DNA of 26,373 bases. Origin: a virus. The DNA lies in the IMG/VR virus record IMGVR_UViG_3300008113_000312, positions 1 to 26,373 of that record, one strand, 5' to 3'. Below, piece by piece: positions 1-8,369 of this stretch (within the stretch, counting starts at the first letter, position 1; each line of letters starts with the position of its first letter). Position numbers and translations under genes: made by a program. The notes under the pieces are model-generated. The model searched no databases, had not been told where the DNA came from, and saw nothing but the letters and a program-made list of their open reading frames with translations.

Positions 1-3000
1 GATCAGGGCCTGCATGGCAGCAGGCGGAATGCGCTGGCCGTAGGACTTTTCGACCTCGGCCACGGCCTTGCGCACGACAGCGCGCAGGTTGCGCCGCTCG
101 CTGCCGCTGGCCGGTACATCCTTGGGCTTGTCGACCGACTGGATCATCGTCTCGGCCGCGAGCACCATGTTGGACTTCCTGCGAGTCTTCGCATCGAAGT
201 CCGCACGGTTGGTCTTGTAGTCCTTCTCGTGCGCTTTCTTCACCTGGCGCGCCAACTCGATGGCGGATTCCTGGCTGGTGCGTGCGCGCTCGATCAAGTC
301 CTGGTCGAACTGCTCGGCGAAGACGCCGTCGGTGCCACCCTCGTCGAATGATTTGCGGAAGCGTTGGAGCTGGCCGGCGAACTTCTCGGCGTCAAACGCA
401 CGCAGGCTGCCAGACAGCCGGCCGATGGTGCGCATGAACCACATGTCCATGGTCACCGGCTCGAAGTTGCCGTTCAGGTTGGAGTAGAAGCCGAAGCCGA
501 TCTTGGGGCCCAGCACCGAAGAGCCCAGCACCTTCTCGTCGACCAGCTCCCCGCCAGGCTCGAAGCCGGCCTGGTTGAGCTCACCGATGGTGAACTCGGT
601 CACCAGGAAACGGCGCAGCATGTCCGGCCCCATCTCGGCCAGCATCTCGTTGACCAGCTTGAAGTTGCTGACCATGGCCTGCGACGAGTCGCCCTCGCCC
701 ACCTCCGGGAACCGGCGGCCGGCAGGGTCGGCCGAGCTGTTGCGGAAGGCGTCGTACTGGCGCATCGTGAACTTGAGGTTGTTCTCGACGTTCAAGCCTT
801 GCGACGTGATGGCCATGGCCACGCGGAAAGCCATCTGCGCGTTGCGGTCGTTGCCCAGCTCCGGGTACTTCACCGCGGCCATGGCCAGGGTCCTGGCGAT
901 CGTCTCGTCGTACCACTCGAGCGCGTTACCGCTGGAGCGGATGGCCGCCAGCGTCTCGGCCGCCATCAGCTTGGCCAGGGCGTCTTGGTCCTCGGGGTTG
1001 GAGATGTCCAACAGGCGCAGGCCGGACTGCCGGCGGCGGTCCTCGAGGAACTGCACCACCTCGGGGATGCCGCCCTTGAGCGGCGCAACGAAGGCGCGGT
1101 CCTTGGGCAGGCCGGTCTGGTATGCCAGGGAGGTGGATGCGAGCTCGGACGCGGACAGGCCAAGCTGCTTGCCGATTGCGGTGGCGATCTCGGTGTTCAC
1201 CTTGGGCGCGTCATTGAGCGCCTTGATCACCTGCTTGGCATCGTCAGCCTTGAAGACTACCGCATCCCCGGCGGCGGGGGTACCCTTGGCCACGCCGCGC
1301 GTGAGAAACTTGATCCGATCGACATCGCCGGATACCGTGATGCGACCCTTCTTGTCGGTCGTGTATTCGTAGTCGCCGGCCTTGGTTGACAGGTATAAGT
1401 CTTGTGATACACTTTCGGTGTCAGGAGTCCCTTCGATGAAACTTCCAGCCTCCTTCCCGCCCGGCAGCGAATTCTTCGCTTCGTTCTCCGGCGACGAATT
1501 CGTGACCTTTCCTGACGGCCGTGTCTTCAAGCTCGCCGACTCTGGCGATGAGCTGATCGCAGCCAAGTCGCTGCCGGCCAGCGGTGCCCCCATGTCGGAA
1601 GCTGCCTTCCTCGACTGCGCTGCCGGCTGCCGCAAGTTCGCTGCTGAGTAAGCGGCGTCGTAGAGCCCGCGCATCGCGTCATAGATCTCGGCCCGCAGCG
1701 GCGATCCTTCGGGTTGCTCGCGGGCCGCTTCGTACAGCTTGTGACCCTGGTTGTCCTTGGCCGCCAGCATGGCGGGCGTGTTGATCTGGATCTCGCCGAC
1801 CGTGCCGTTGGGCATCCTGATGTTGATCAGCACGTCCGCATAGCCGCCAAAGCCCTGACGATCCGCGGTTGACACGTTCTCGCCGGACACGCCGGCACCG
1901 GCTCGGTCCTTGATCCGCACAACATCGAACTCTTTGCGGATCTCATCGATGATCGGCAGCGCCTCGCTGTAGTCCTCGACGACGATCGTCGAACGCAGCA
2001 GGTCCTTGATGTTGTCGACCTGGAAGCCCTCTTCAACGGCCAGCTTCTCGGCCGCGCGCTTGATGCCTTTGATGGGCGCGAGCATCTGACCGGCCGCGCC
2101 GGTGCGGGCGGCGATGTTCAGAATCTTCTGGTCGAACTCGGGCTTCGCCTGCTCGGCCTGCTGCATCTTCGGGCGCAGCAGGATCTCAGCGCGCAGGCGG
2201 TCCTGGGGCGCAACCTCCACCGGCTTGCGCTCGGCGTAGTACTTGGCCACAAACTCATCGGCCTGAGCCACAACCTCGGGCGGCACCGACTCATTGAGTG
2301 CGGCCGTCATGTCGCGCTGCTTGTTGAAGTTGTCGGTCTTCGGGTTGTAGTCGGCAACCTTGACGGGCTCGCGCGCCTTCTCGCTGAACATCAGCGGCGC
2401 ACCCGTGACGTCGACGTTGTCGTCGTACTTGGCGTTCTTGGCCAGCACCAGCGGGCCAACCTGAATCACCTCGTCGGCAGCCACCACCGGGCGCATCGAG
2501 TCGCGGTCGTAGAAGTAGCTGTGCCGGAACGGGTCCATGCCGACTTGCGTCCACTCGGGCGACTTCATGGCGGCCTGCGCCTTGACCTTGGCTTCGGCCG
2601 GCGTGATCGGCTTCCACTCGCCCAGCACCGTGGCGATCGTCCCCTTGGACGTGCCCTGCGCGATCTTCAGCGCGCTGCTCTGACGCATGCCGAAGGTGGC
2701 GTTGCTGATCGACGCGACCGACTCGTAGCCCACCGTGGGGCCCGCGTCGTAGGCCGCCTGCACGCTGCGGTTGGTGGTCTTGGGACGGTGCACCGTCACC
2801 ACCCAGGCGTCGTGCTCCTGGTACGACGGGATGTCCAAGCGGAGCTGCACCATCTCGCCCTGCGTCAGCTCCTTGCTCGGCAGGCCGTACTTGGCCGCCT
2901 TCTCGACAGACTGCCCGCGGCCGTTGGCCAGCGCAAAGCGTGCGGTTTCCGCCGGCGTGATGTCGGGCAGCTCCTTGTAGGGGTACACCGGGCGCGCCTC

Positions 3001-6000
3001 GTCGACGACCTTGCTGTACTCCTCGCGAGTGATGCGCCCCTCTTGCAGATCCTGCAGCGCCACCTGCAGCGCGGGCGTGCGCTTGAACCGGTCGGCCGAC
3101 ACGTCCGCGATGCGGCTGGCCTCGATGTTCTTCTGCTCGGCCCGGTTGGACATCTGCACATCGCCCACCAGCGCGGTGTCGGGCTTGAGGCCCTGAGCCT
3201 GCATGGTCTCGGCGTAGGCAGTGGTCAGCAGGTCGCGAGCCTTGACGACATCCTTGATGTACTTGTTGACGAAGGCATCGCCGTACTGTTCGCGTGTGCC
3301 AGTGATGACCTGGTTGAGCTTGGTGAGGATGACCTTGGCCACCTCGCCGAACTCCTTGTTGCCCATCTTGTCGCGCAGGTCTTCCCAGAAATCCTGCCGC
3401 TTGCTGATGGCCTGGGCCATCATGGCCGGAGCTTCCTCGTCGAACCGGTCGGCGGTGTAGCCGAACTCGCGCAGGAACTCGCCCTTCTGGTCCTGGTTGA
3501 AGGTCTCCAGCAGGGCCGTGTTAAGGGCCTTGCGGCGCTCGGCCGGCAGGCTGTGCAGGCCCTCGTGCAGCACCAGCGACACGGGCGCGTCGTCCGCGTT
3601 CGCGTCGATGAACAGGTGCTTGCCGCCCAGCCGGTTGATGAGGCCGTTGGGCATGGCTGCGGTGTCGCCGGCCGTTGCCTTCACCACCGTCAGGGTGTTG
3701 CCCAGCATGCGTGCCACCGTGCTGGCCACGCGCTGCGAGTCGGTGAGCTCGGCCACCGGCACGGCGTCGACCGTGACGTTGCGCTTCTGCTGTAGCTGGG
3801 TCTGGACCTGCTGGAATGTCGGGGCCGGCGCGGGCAGCGCCAGCTTCAGTCCGGCACGTTCAGTATCAGACAGTTCAACTTGGGCGGCGGGGGCGGGTTG
3901 ACCGGCGGTTGCTTGGGCACCGAGGACTTGGCCTGCTTGCGGTGCTTGCGGTTGCCCTTGCTGGGCTTGATCGGCTTGAGTGCCAAGGGTCGTCTCCTGC
4001 GAATAGCCGGCCAGGCGGAACTTGCCGCTGGGCATCTGCTCGATGGACCAGGTTAGATCCGAGTACTTGCGCTGACGCCCAGGCAGCGCCTGCTCGGCGT
4101 CGCCCTGCGTAGCGTACCCGTCACCCCGTCGACCGGTCCAGATCTCGAGGGGCTGGATATCAGCATTGACATTTCCTGCGACAGCGGCTTCTGTGCGGGC
4201 CAGCAGGTCCGCATCGGTCGCGCGCTGCAGCGGTCGGTTTAGGCTGGCAAGCGGTTGGCCGGCCGGGCCTCCAGTAGCCAGAGCCGATGCATCATCGGCT
4301 CGAACTCCGGCGGCAATTCCTGCCTCTCCCCCGGCGGCACCAGGAACGCCACGTCCTGCAACGCCCACGCCTCCGAGAGCGAGATTGCTCCCGAGATCAC
4401 TGCCTCCTGCAGCCAGTCCTCCAGGTACGCCTGCTGAGCTGACATCTGGACCTCCAGGTACGGGAACGACAATGTCCACCAGACCGGCGCGCTTGGTTGC
4501 CGACTCTGGCGGAGTGAAGTTGGTGACAGTGGCCGCCGGGCTGATCAGGTTTGAGCTGCCAGGCTCGGTCCGCAGCATGTCAATGGCTATGGCTTGAGAG
4601 CCGACATCGCCCACCCTGTCAAACGCACGGCCTGCAGCATCGATCTCGCGAGCAATCTGAACATTCGGATCGTAGGCACCGCTGATTGCGCCGGCCGCCT
4701 GGGGCGTACTCAAAACGCCGCCAGCTGCAGCGCCAACCACAGCGGCCTCGGCCAGGCCCTTGGTAAGCTCGATGTCCTTGCCCTGGAAGTACTTGTCCAG
4801 CACGTTGCCGCCGAGCTGGGCGGCGGTCTCTTCGATCGCGTTGGTCAGGGTATTGGCTGTGATCGCCCCACCGGCTTGCAGCATGCGCTGGCCAGCAACG
4901 GCCAACACCGTGTTGGCCTTGACGGGTGACATGCCTTTGAGCACGTCGCCGATCTTGTCAAACACGCCCAGCGGCAGCATCTCTGTGCCAATCTCAATCG
5001 CGCCCTTGGCCAGGGCAACGCGAGAGTCGTCGCCCTCAACGTAGCTCTGACCGGCCGCGGTCGCGCCCATGCCTGGCAGCAGCACGGCACGCAGCGGCGG
5101 CACCATGGCGGCGGCAAAGGACTGGGCAATCTGCGGAGAGTTGGCAGCCAGCTTGGAAATCAGCCACGGCGCGAACTCATCGCGAGCGATGGCCACGCTC
5201 ATTTCCTGCTTGCCGATCTTCGGCATGTAGTCGCTTGCGGCTTTAGTCAGGTACTCAGTGCCAAACGCTGTCGGCGCGCGCGGCAGTTCGTCCATGCCCA
5301 GCGCGCGCAGCACTGGGTTGACCGCTACCTGATTGAACGCATCGGCGGCCACCGACGGGAAGTTGATTGCGCCACTGATCAGGCCAGCGGATCCTGCTGC
5401 GATGGAGCCAAGGATCGGGTTCTCTTTGGCGAAGCGCTGACGGCCCTCGGCTTCGAGCTCTGCTTCGATGCGCTTGAGGTCCTTGTCCTTGTTGGCCATT
5501 GCGATCAGATCGCCGAAGCTCTGCTCGCCACGCTCGTCCATGGCTTGCACAACCTTCTGCACCTGTCGGTTGGCCGGTGCGACCGCGTCGCGTGTGCCGC
5601 GGGTGCTGCGCACCACGTCGGCCTGACGGGCGGTCTCCTGGCTGATCGGGCCCGCGCCATAGGAAAGACGCTTGTCGATCTCAGCCTGGCGCTCCTGCTG
5701 CGTGGCGACGTAGCCCTCCAGCACGCTGCGCCCCTGTGGCGGCGACATGATGGCCGACATCAGGTCGGAGCCCATCGGATCGCTGGTGACGAAGTCCTGA
5801 CGTGCGGGGGCTGGCGCAGGGGTCGGTGCGATAACCCGCTCAGGCTGGCGCTCGTATGCCATCGGCGGATTGATGAACCCGCGGCCGCCGCCGGCGTTCC
5901 GGGCTGTCTCGGCAAGGAACTGGCCTAGCGCAGCCGATAGGTCTTCTTCAGGGACCCGAGGGGCAACGACCTGCTCAAAGTATTGCCGGCGAGCCTCCTC

Positions 6001-6066
6001 TTGTTCGTCGAACGAGAGGGCCTGGAATGCGGAACTTGCCGCTACGTCAGACCACTTCTTTGCCAT
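1..6066 (-). CDS. Giant polyvalent virion/ejection protein with zincin and RelA/SpoT-like domains (3' end outside window)
   Basis: The frame is open from ATG 6066 to the left edge: 2022 codons, with no stop in the stretches I translated by hand. The N-terminus (MAKKWSDVAAS) starts a charged region. Weakly hydrophobic Gly/Ala segments follow near residues 219-245 and 438-460, then an Ala/Gln/Pro-rich stretch. H834-E835-x-x-H838 (HEGLH) is a zincin metallopeptidase signature; E877/E878 may supply the third zinc ligand. Residues about 1025-1225 form another globular region (MDPFRHSYFYDR from M1177). Residues about 1320-1440 resemble RelA/SpoT nucleotidyltransferases, with DLLRST at 1355 and EIQIN at 1425. 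A Ser/Pro linker (about 1472-1561) lies opposite the plus-strand gene at 1436-1651. Beyond it, a region with EWYDET (W1718) and a later LNVENN motif recalls domains of phage polyvalent proteins. It starts 2 nt after the preceding stop, with a weak Shine-Dalgarno. Family knowledge: such proteins are packaged and injected to counter host defences or aid entry. The individual activities are inferred. Confidence 0.93.
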   Translation of the reverse strand, partial: MAKKWSDVAASSAFQALSFDEQEEARRQYFEQVVAPRVPEEDLSAALGQFLAETARNAGGGRGFINPPMAYERQPERVIAPTPAPAPARQDFVTSDPMGSDLMSAIMSPPQGRSVLEGYVATQQERQAEIDKRLSYGAGPISQETARQADVVRSTRGTRDAVAPANRQVQKVVQAMDERGEQSFGDLIAMANKDKDLKRIEAELEAEGRQRFAKENPILGSIAAGSAGLISGAINFPSVAADAFNQVAVNPVLRALGMDELPRAPTAFGTEYLTKAASDYMPKIGKQEMSVAIARDEFAPWLISKLAANSPQIAQSFAAAMVPPLRAVLLPGMGATAAGQSYVEGDDSRVALAKGAIEIGTEMLPLGVFDKIGDVLKGMSPVKANTVLAVAGQRMLQAGGAITANTLTNAIEETAAQLGGNVLDKYFQGKDIELTKGLAEAAVVGAAAGGVLSTPQAAGAISGAYDPNVQIAREIDAAGRAFDRVGDVGSQAIAIDMLRTEPGSSNLISPAATVTNFTPPESATKRAGLVDIVVPVPGGPDVSSAGVPGGLAAGGSDLGSNLALGGVGVAGRGVPGAAGGEAGIAAGVRADDASALATGGPAGQPLASLNRPLQRATDADLLARTEAAVAGNVNADIQPLEIWTGRRGDGYATQGDAEQALPGRQRKYSDLTWSIEQMPSGKFRLAGYSQETTLGTQADQAQQGQPQAPQAGQVLGAQATAGQPAPAAQVELSDTERAGLKLALPAPAPTFQQVQTQLQQKRNVTVDAVPVAELTDSQRVASTVARMLGNTLTVVKATAGDTAAMPNGLINRLGGKHLFIDANADDAPVSLVLHEGLHSLPAERRKALNTALLETFNQDQKGEFLREFGYTADRFDEEAPAMMAQAISKRQDFWEDLRDKMGNKEFGEVAKVILTKLNQVITGTREQYGDAFVNKYIKDVVKARDLLTTAYAETMQAQGLKPDTALVGDVQMSNRAEQKNIEASRIADVSADRFKRTPALQVALQDLQEGRITREEYSKVVDEARPVYPYKELPDITPAETARFALANGRGQSVEKAAKYGLPSKELTQGEMVQLRLDIPSYQEHDAWVVTVHRPKTTNRSVQAAYDAGPTVGYESVASISNATFGMRQSSALKIAQGTSKGTIATVLGEWKPITPAEAKVKAQAAMKSPEWTQVGMDPFRHSYFYDRDSMRPVVAADEVIQVGPLVLAKNAKYDDNVDVTGAPLMFSEKAREPVKVADYNPKTDNFNKQRDMTAALNESVPPEVVAQADEFVAKYYAERKPVEVAPQDRLRAEILLRPKMQQAEQAKPEFDQKILNIAARTGAAGQMLAPIKGIKRAAEKLAVEEGFQVDNIKDLLRSTIVVEDYSEALPIIDEIRKEFDVVRIKDRAGAGVSGENVSTADRQGFGGYADVLINIRMPNGTVGEIQINTPAMLAAKDNQGHKLYEAAREQPEGSPLRAEIYDAMRGLYDAAYSAANLRQPAAQSRKAASDMGAPLAGSDLAAISSSPESASLKTRPSGKVTNSSPENEAKNSLPGGKEAGSFIEGTPDTESVSQDLYLSTKAGDYEYTTDKKGRITVSGDVDRIKFLTRGVAKGTPAAGDAVVFKADDAKQVIKALNDAPKVNTEIATAIGKQLGLSASELASTSLAYQTGLPKDRAFVAPLKGGIPEVVQFLEDRRRQSGLRLLDISNPEDQDALAKLMAAETLAAIRSSGNALEWYDETIARTLAMAAVKYPELGNDRNAQMAFRVAMAITSQGLNVENNLKFTMRQYDAFRNSSADPAGRRFPEVGEGDSSQAMVSNFKLVNEMLAEMGPDMLRRFLVTEFTIGELNQAGFEPGGELVDEKVLGSSVLGPKIGFGFYSNLNGNFEPVTMDMWFMRTIGRLSGSLRAFDAEKFAGQLQRFRKSFDEGGTDGVFAEQFDQDLIERARTSQESAIELARQVKKAHEKDYKTNRADFDAKTRRKSNMVLAAETMIQSVDKPKDVPASGSERRNLRAVVRKAVAEVEKSYGQRIPPAAMQALI
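1386..1413 (+). promoter_or_regulatory. Sigma70-type promoter with extended -10, antisense to the giant gene
   Basis: A perfect -35 hexamer TTGACA (1386-1391) is followed by a 16-nt spacer and TACACT (1408-1413, four of six consensus bases). TG at 1405-1406 supplies the extended -10 element (TG-A-TACACT). The surrounding 35 nt are clearly more A/T rich than the G+C-rich flanks. Transcription would start near 1420, about 15 nt before the ATG at 1436. It points against the whole late operon, and I found no comparable plus-strand site elsewhere in the window. Confidence 0.72.
1423..1427 (+). promoter_or_regulatory. Shine-Dalgarno site of the antisense gene
   Basis: AGGAG lies 8 nt before the ATG at 1436 and downstream of the predicted -10, which is ideal spacing. 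It fixes the start of the small plus-strand gene at 1436 rather than at a possible TTG at 1382, which lies upstream of the promoter itself. Confidence 0.75.
1436..1651 (+). CDS. Nested antisense small protein (71 aa), possible phage moron
   Basis: This 71-codon gene runs opposite to everything else in the window, entirely inside the giant minus-strand gene. Its -35, extended -10, Shine-Dalgarno and ATG follow in correct order and spacing. Codon use is coding-like (TTC, CTG, AAG, GAC and GCC dominate). The product is acidic and soluble, with no signal peptide or membrane segment. Its first half is rich in Phe, Gly and Asp (for example GDEFVTFPDGRVFKL, residues 19-33) and looks like a small beta structure. 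The second half (PMSEAAFLDCAAGC) looks helical and has a CxxxC pair at C61/C65. It contains no Tyr, His or Gln, the residues whose codons could put stops in the opposite giant frame. I see no terminator after it. I do not recognise the family. A role during lysogeny or early infection, such as exclusion or host modulation, is inferred from position and promoter only. Confidence 0.75.
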   Translation: MKLPASFPPGSEFFASFSGDEFVTFPDGRVFKLADSGDELIAAKSLPASGAPMSEAAFLDCAAGCRKFAAE

Positions 6067-6068
6067 GT

Positions 6069-7049
6069 TCAGTTCCAGAGGTTGCTGTAGTTCCGAGTCC
6101 CTGTGGTGCCCCGATTATTGCCCGGTGCAGGGGCCCCGGGGTTAGGGGTTGTCGCTGCTGGAGCGGGAGCGGTAGTGCCGGCCTCCCAGGCTTTGCGGGC
6201 GGTGAGCAGCTCGTCAAGCTCGTCCTGCAGGCTGGTCTTCTGATCGCCGAACGCCTTGCCGATCTGTGTGCGCAGCGTGCGCTCGCGCTGGGTGAAGTCG
6301 GACGCAGTGCGGTAGTCTTGGCCGCGAACCTTGACGCTTTCAGCCCTCTGCTTCGCCGTGTTGGCGTTCTGCTGCAGGATGTCCAGGCGGCGATTCGTTT
6401 GCTCTGCCTGTACCCTGCTCTCTTCAGCGCGGCGATCTTCACGCGCATCGGCACGGTCCTCGCGGCGCTCTTGACGGGCGCGCTCGTTCTTGTCGCGGAT
6501 CTCTTTGAGCGTGGCATCACGATCAGCCTGGTAGGCCCGGATCACGCTGGAGTGCGCGCCGATGTCCATGGCCGCCTGGGACAGGTCGCTCGCCGACTGC
6601 AGGCGCTGCTCGTCCGCCGACAAGTTGCGGCCGACAACACCGGTGCCGGCGTACAGATCGCGCAGCTTCGGGTTGTCCTTGAGCATCTGTTTGAACTGCT
6701 CGGCCGTGGTCGATGGCGCACTGCCCTCGATACTTGCCGAAGCAGCCGCCAGGCGCTCGGCGTCTTGCGTGAGGCGCTGCTCTTCGCGCGCCGCTCCAAT
6801 TTCGCCGGCCCTGGTTCGCGCGGCCTGGCTATCCTTGATGACGCGCTGCTGCAGCGCCTCTTCACGCGCAGCGTCGCGCTCGGACTTGATCCGGTCTGCT
6901 TCCTCGAGGCGCTTGATGTAGTTCGCTTCCTTGCGATCCTCTTCTTCGCGCCGGCGCTGGTCCTCGATGTCGCGCATCATCAGGCCACTGACCGTGCCGC
7001 CAACATTGGCGAGACCTTGGCCGAGTGCGCTCCAGATCATTCCACTCAT
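6069..7049 (-). CDS. Coiled-coil probable internal virion protein (326 aa)
   Basis: Residues 1-25 form a short Gly-containing, weakly hydrophobic helix (MSGMIWSALGQGLANVGG). Highly charged Arg/Glu/Gln-rich helical regions follow at roughly 26-110 and 170-290, predicted coiled coil by eye. A low-complexity Ala/Pro/Thr/Gly tail ends in NYSNLWN. A GGAGG site 6 nt before the ATG supports the start. It sits 1-2 nt from its neighbours, between another small probable ejection protein and the giant polyvalent protein. Podovirus internal (ejection) proteins commonly have this helical, low-complexity make-up and this place in the late operon, so that role is inferred. There is no enzymatic motif. Confidence 0.8.
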   Translation of the reverse strand: MSGMIWSALGQGLANVGGTVSGLMMRDIEDQRRREEEDRKEANYIKRLEEADRIKSERDAAREEALQQRVIKDSQAARTRAGEIGAAREEQRLTQDAERLAAASASIEGSAPSTTAEQFKQMLKDNPKLRDLYAGTGVVGRNLSADEQRLQSASDLSQAAMDIGAHSSVIRAYQADRDATLKEIRDKNERARQERREDRADAREDRRAEESRVQAEQTNRRLDILQQNANTAKQRAESVKVRGQDYRTASDFTQRERTLRTQIGKAFGDQKTSLQDELDELLTARKAWEAGTTAPAPAATTPNPGAPAPGNNRGTTGTRNYSNLWN

Positions 7050-7050
7050 G

Positions 7051-7617
7051 TCATGCCTCCGCTGCTGCGCGGTTGAACTCTTCCGGGTCGACCTGGTCCA
7101 TGGCCTGCTGCAGTTGCGTGGTGTCCACGCCTTGCTCGCCCAGGAATCGCAGGATCATCTGCTTGAGAGCCAGCGCCACGTCCGACGGCTTGACCTCGAT
7201 GCCAGCCGCATCAGCGATGGTGGCGACCTCTTCGAGGACACGGGAGGCGAACAAGGCCAGCAGCTCGTCAGGCACTGCGCCGTCGGTGCGCTCGTCGACA
7301 ATCGAGATGATCTCGTAGGCCGTGTTGGCCATAGCGTCGACCTTGTTGTTTGCCATCTTCAGGCCGTCGGCAACTTGCGTTGCGGCCTTGTTCTTGTACA
7401 GGGCCTCCATCGCAAAGGACATGGCCTGGGTGTAGCCGGGATCGTCCTCTGGATCCTTGTCATCTTCTGGTGCAGGCGCTTCGGCCGGCTGCTTCGCGTT
7501 CATCGCGGCGGCCTCTTGGCGCTCCATCGTCTGCGGGTTCTGGCGCTGGATAGGCGCCTGCTGCATTGCGTCGTTAACCTCCGACGCGCCCATGTTTTGC
7601 TGAATGAGTCCGGCCAT
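7051..7617 (-). CDS. Probable internal virion protein (188 aa)
   Basis: The start is placed at ATG 7617 (MAGLIQQNMG) because AAGGAG lies 7 nt upstream and the preceding gene ends at 7629. A longer start at 7641 would overlap that gene and would lie before this Shine-Dalgarno site. The N-terminal third is disordered, rich in Gln/Ala/Pro and then acidic (PEDDKDPEDDPG). The remainder is helical with an acidic C-terminus. It has no membrane segment or catalytic motif. It sits in a tight row of three small genes leading into the giant protein, which suggests it is a minor virion or scaffold-like component of the ejected complex. The function is unproven. Confidence 0.78.
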   Translation of the reverse strand: MAGLIQQNMGASEVNDAMQQAPIQRQNPQTMERQEAAAMNAKQPAEAPAPEDDKDPEDDPGYTQAMSFAMEALYKNKAATQVADGLKMANNKVDAMANTAYEIISIVDERTDGAVPDELLALFASRVLEEVATIADAAGIEVKPSDVALALKQMILRFLGEQGVDTTQLQQAMDQVDPEEFNRAAAEA

Positions 7618-7628
7618 GTTTGTGCTCC

Positions 7629-8369
7629 TTAGCCGCCCCACAGGCGGGTGCCGATGTTGGTGTTGTAGCGAGCACGCTCATCAGCGGCGAGCTTCTTCTG
7701 GTCCTCGTACTGCTTCTGCGCGCCGTAGCCCTGCATCGCGCTTCCAACAAGCTGCGTGCCGCCACTGATGACGGCCGGCGCGAAGTAGGGGCTGGCCATC
7801 ATCTTGCCGATGATGCCGGTGTTCGCGGCCGCGCCCGAGCCGGCGGCCTGGCCAACAAAGCTGGCGGCGCTTGGCGATGCGGTCAGTGCGTAGGGGGATG
7901 CTGCGGTGCCACTAAGGACCGACCCGCTGCCAATGCTCGATCCCACCCCTGGTGCCAGTTGCGCCGCGTTGCCGGCCTGCACGCCCATCTGAGTTGCTGC
8001 GCTGCTGGTGGCTCCGCCGAAACTTTGGCCAGCAGCAGCAGCGCTTTGTACGGCGGTAGACGCCCCCTGCGCGAGCTGACCGGTGAAGCCCTGGGAAAGC
8101 GCCGAGCCAGCGCCACTTATGTTCCCACTCGCTATCGCGGAGAAGGCATTACTTATCCCTGTCGCAGCACTCGATAGGCCTGAGCCCATCCCGGATAGGA
8201 AGCTGCCGCCGGCGGCCGAAGCATTGAGGCCGCCCATCAGAGCGGCACCGCCGAAGTACACCGCCGCGGCAATCAGCACGGCCTTACCCAGCTTGCTCTT
8301 GGCTACCTTCTTGACGCCTTCGACAACTTTGCCGACCGCGCGACCGACGCCCTTGACGACCTTGCTCAT
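7629..8369 (-). CDS. Gly/Ala/Ser-rich membrane-active probable ejection protein (246 aa)
   Basis: Residues 1-28 are a Lys/Val amphipathic helix (KVVKGVGRAVGKVVEGVKK). They are followed by a hydrophobic, Gly-rich segment at about 29-48 (AVLIAAAVYFGGAALMGG) that could cross a membrane. The middle is a long Gly/Ala/Ser/Gln low-complexity region. The C-terminus is charged, ending in RYNTNIGTRLWGG. An AGGAG site lies 6 nt before the start, and the ATG overlaps the stop of the GNAT-like gene as ATGA, so the two are translationally coupled. The architecture suits a protein inserted into host membranes during genome ejection, as T7 gp14 is. That is an analogy of layout and composition, not a homology I can demonstrate. 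Confidence 0.8.
   Translation of the reverse strand: MSKVVKGVGRAVGKVVEGVKKVAKSKLGKAVLIAAAVYFGGAALMGGLNASAAGGSFLSGMGSGLSSAATGISNAFSAIASGNISGAGSALSQGFTGQLAQGASTAVQSAAAAGQSFGGATSSAATQMGVQAGNAAQLAPGVGSSIGSGSVLSGTAASPYALTASPSAASFVGQAAGSGAAANTGIIGKMMASPYFAPAVISGGTQLVGSAMQGYGAQKQYEDQKKLAADERARYNTNIGTRLWGG

Noticed and set aside
364-1389. Plus-strand frame of 341 codons opposite the giant gene
   Set aside because: No promoter or ribosome site, His/Gly/Leu-rich antisense composition, and the minus frame carries clear protein domains.
1382-1435. Upstream TTG start for the nested plus-strand gene
   Set aside because: It lies before the promoter and lacks a Shine-Dalgarno site; ATG 1436 has both.
2521-3795. 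Plus-strand frame of 424 codons
   Set aside because: It lies opposite the zincin and neighbouring domains of the giant protein; composition is that of an antisense shadow.
4166-4200. TTGACA on the plus strand inside the giant gene
   Set aside because: No acceptable -10 element at suitable spacing and no following coding frame with a ribosome site.
7618-7641. Longer start for the 188-aa gene
   Set aside because: It would overlap the previous gene and precede the AAGGAG site that serves ATG 7617.
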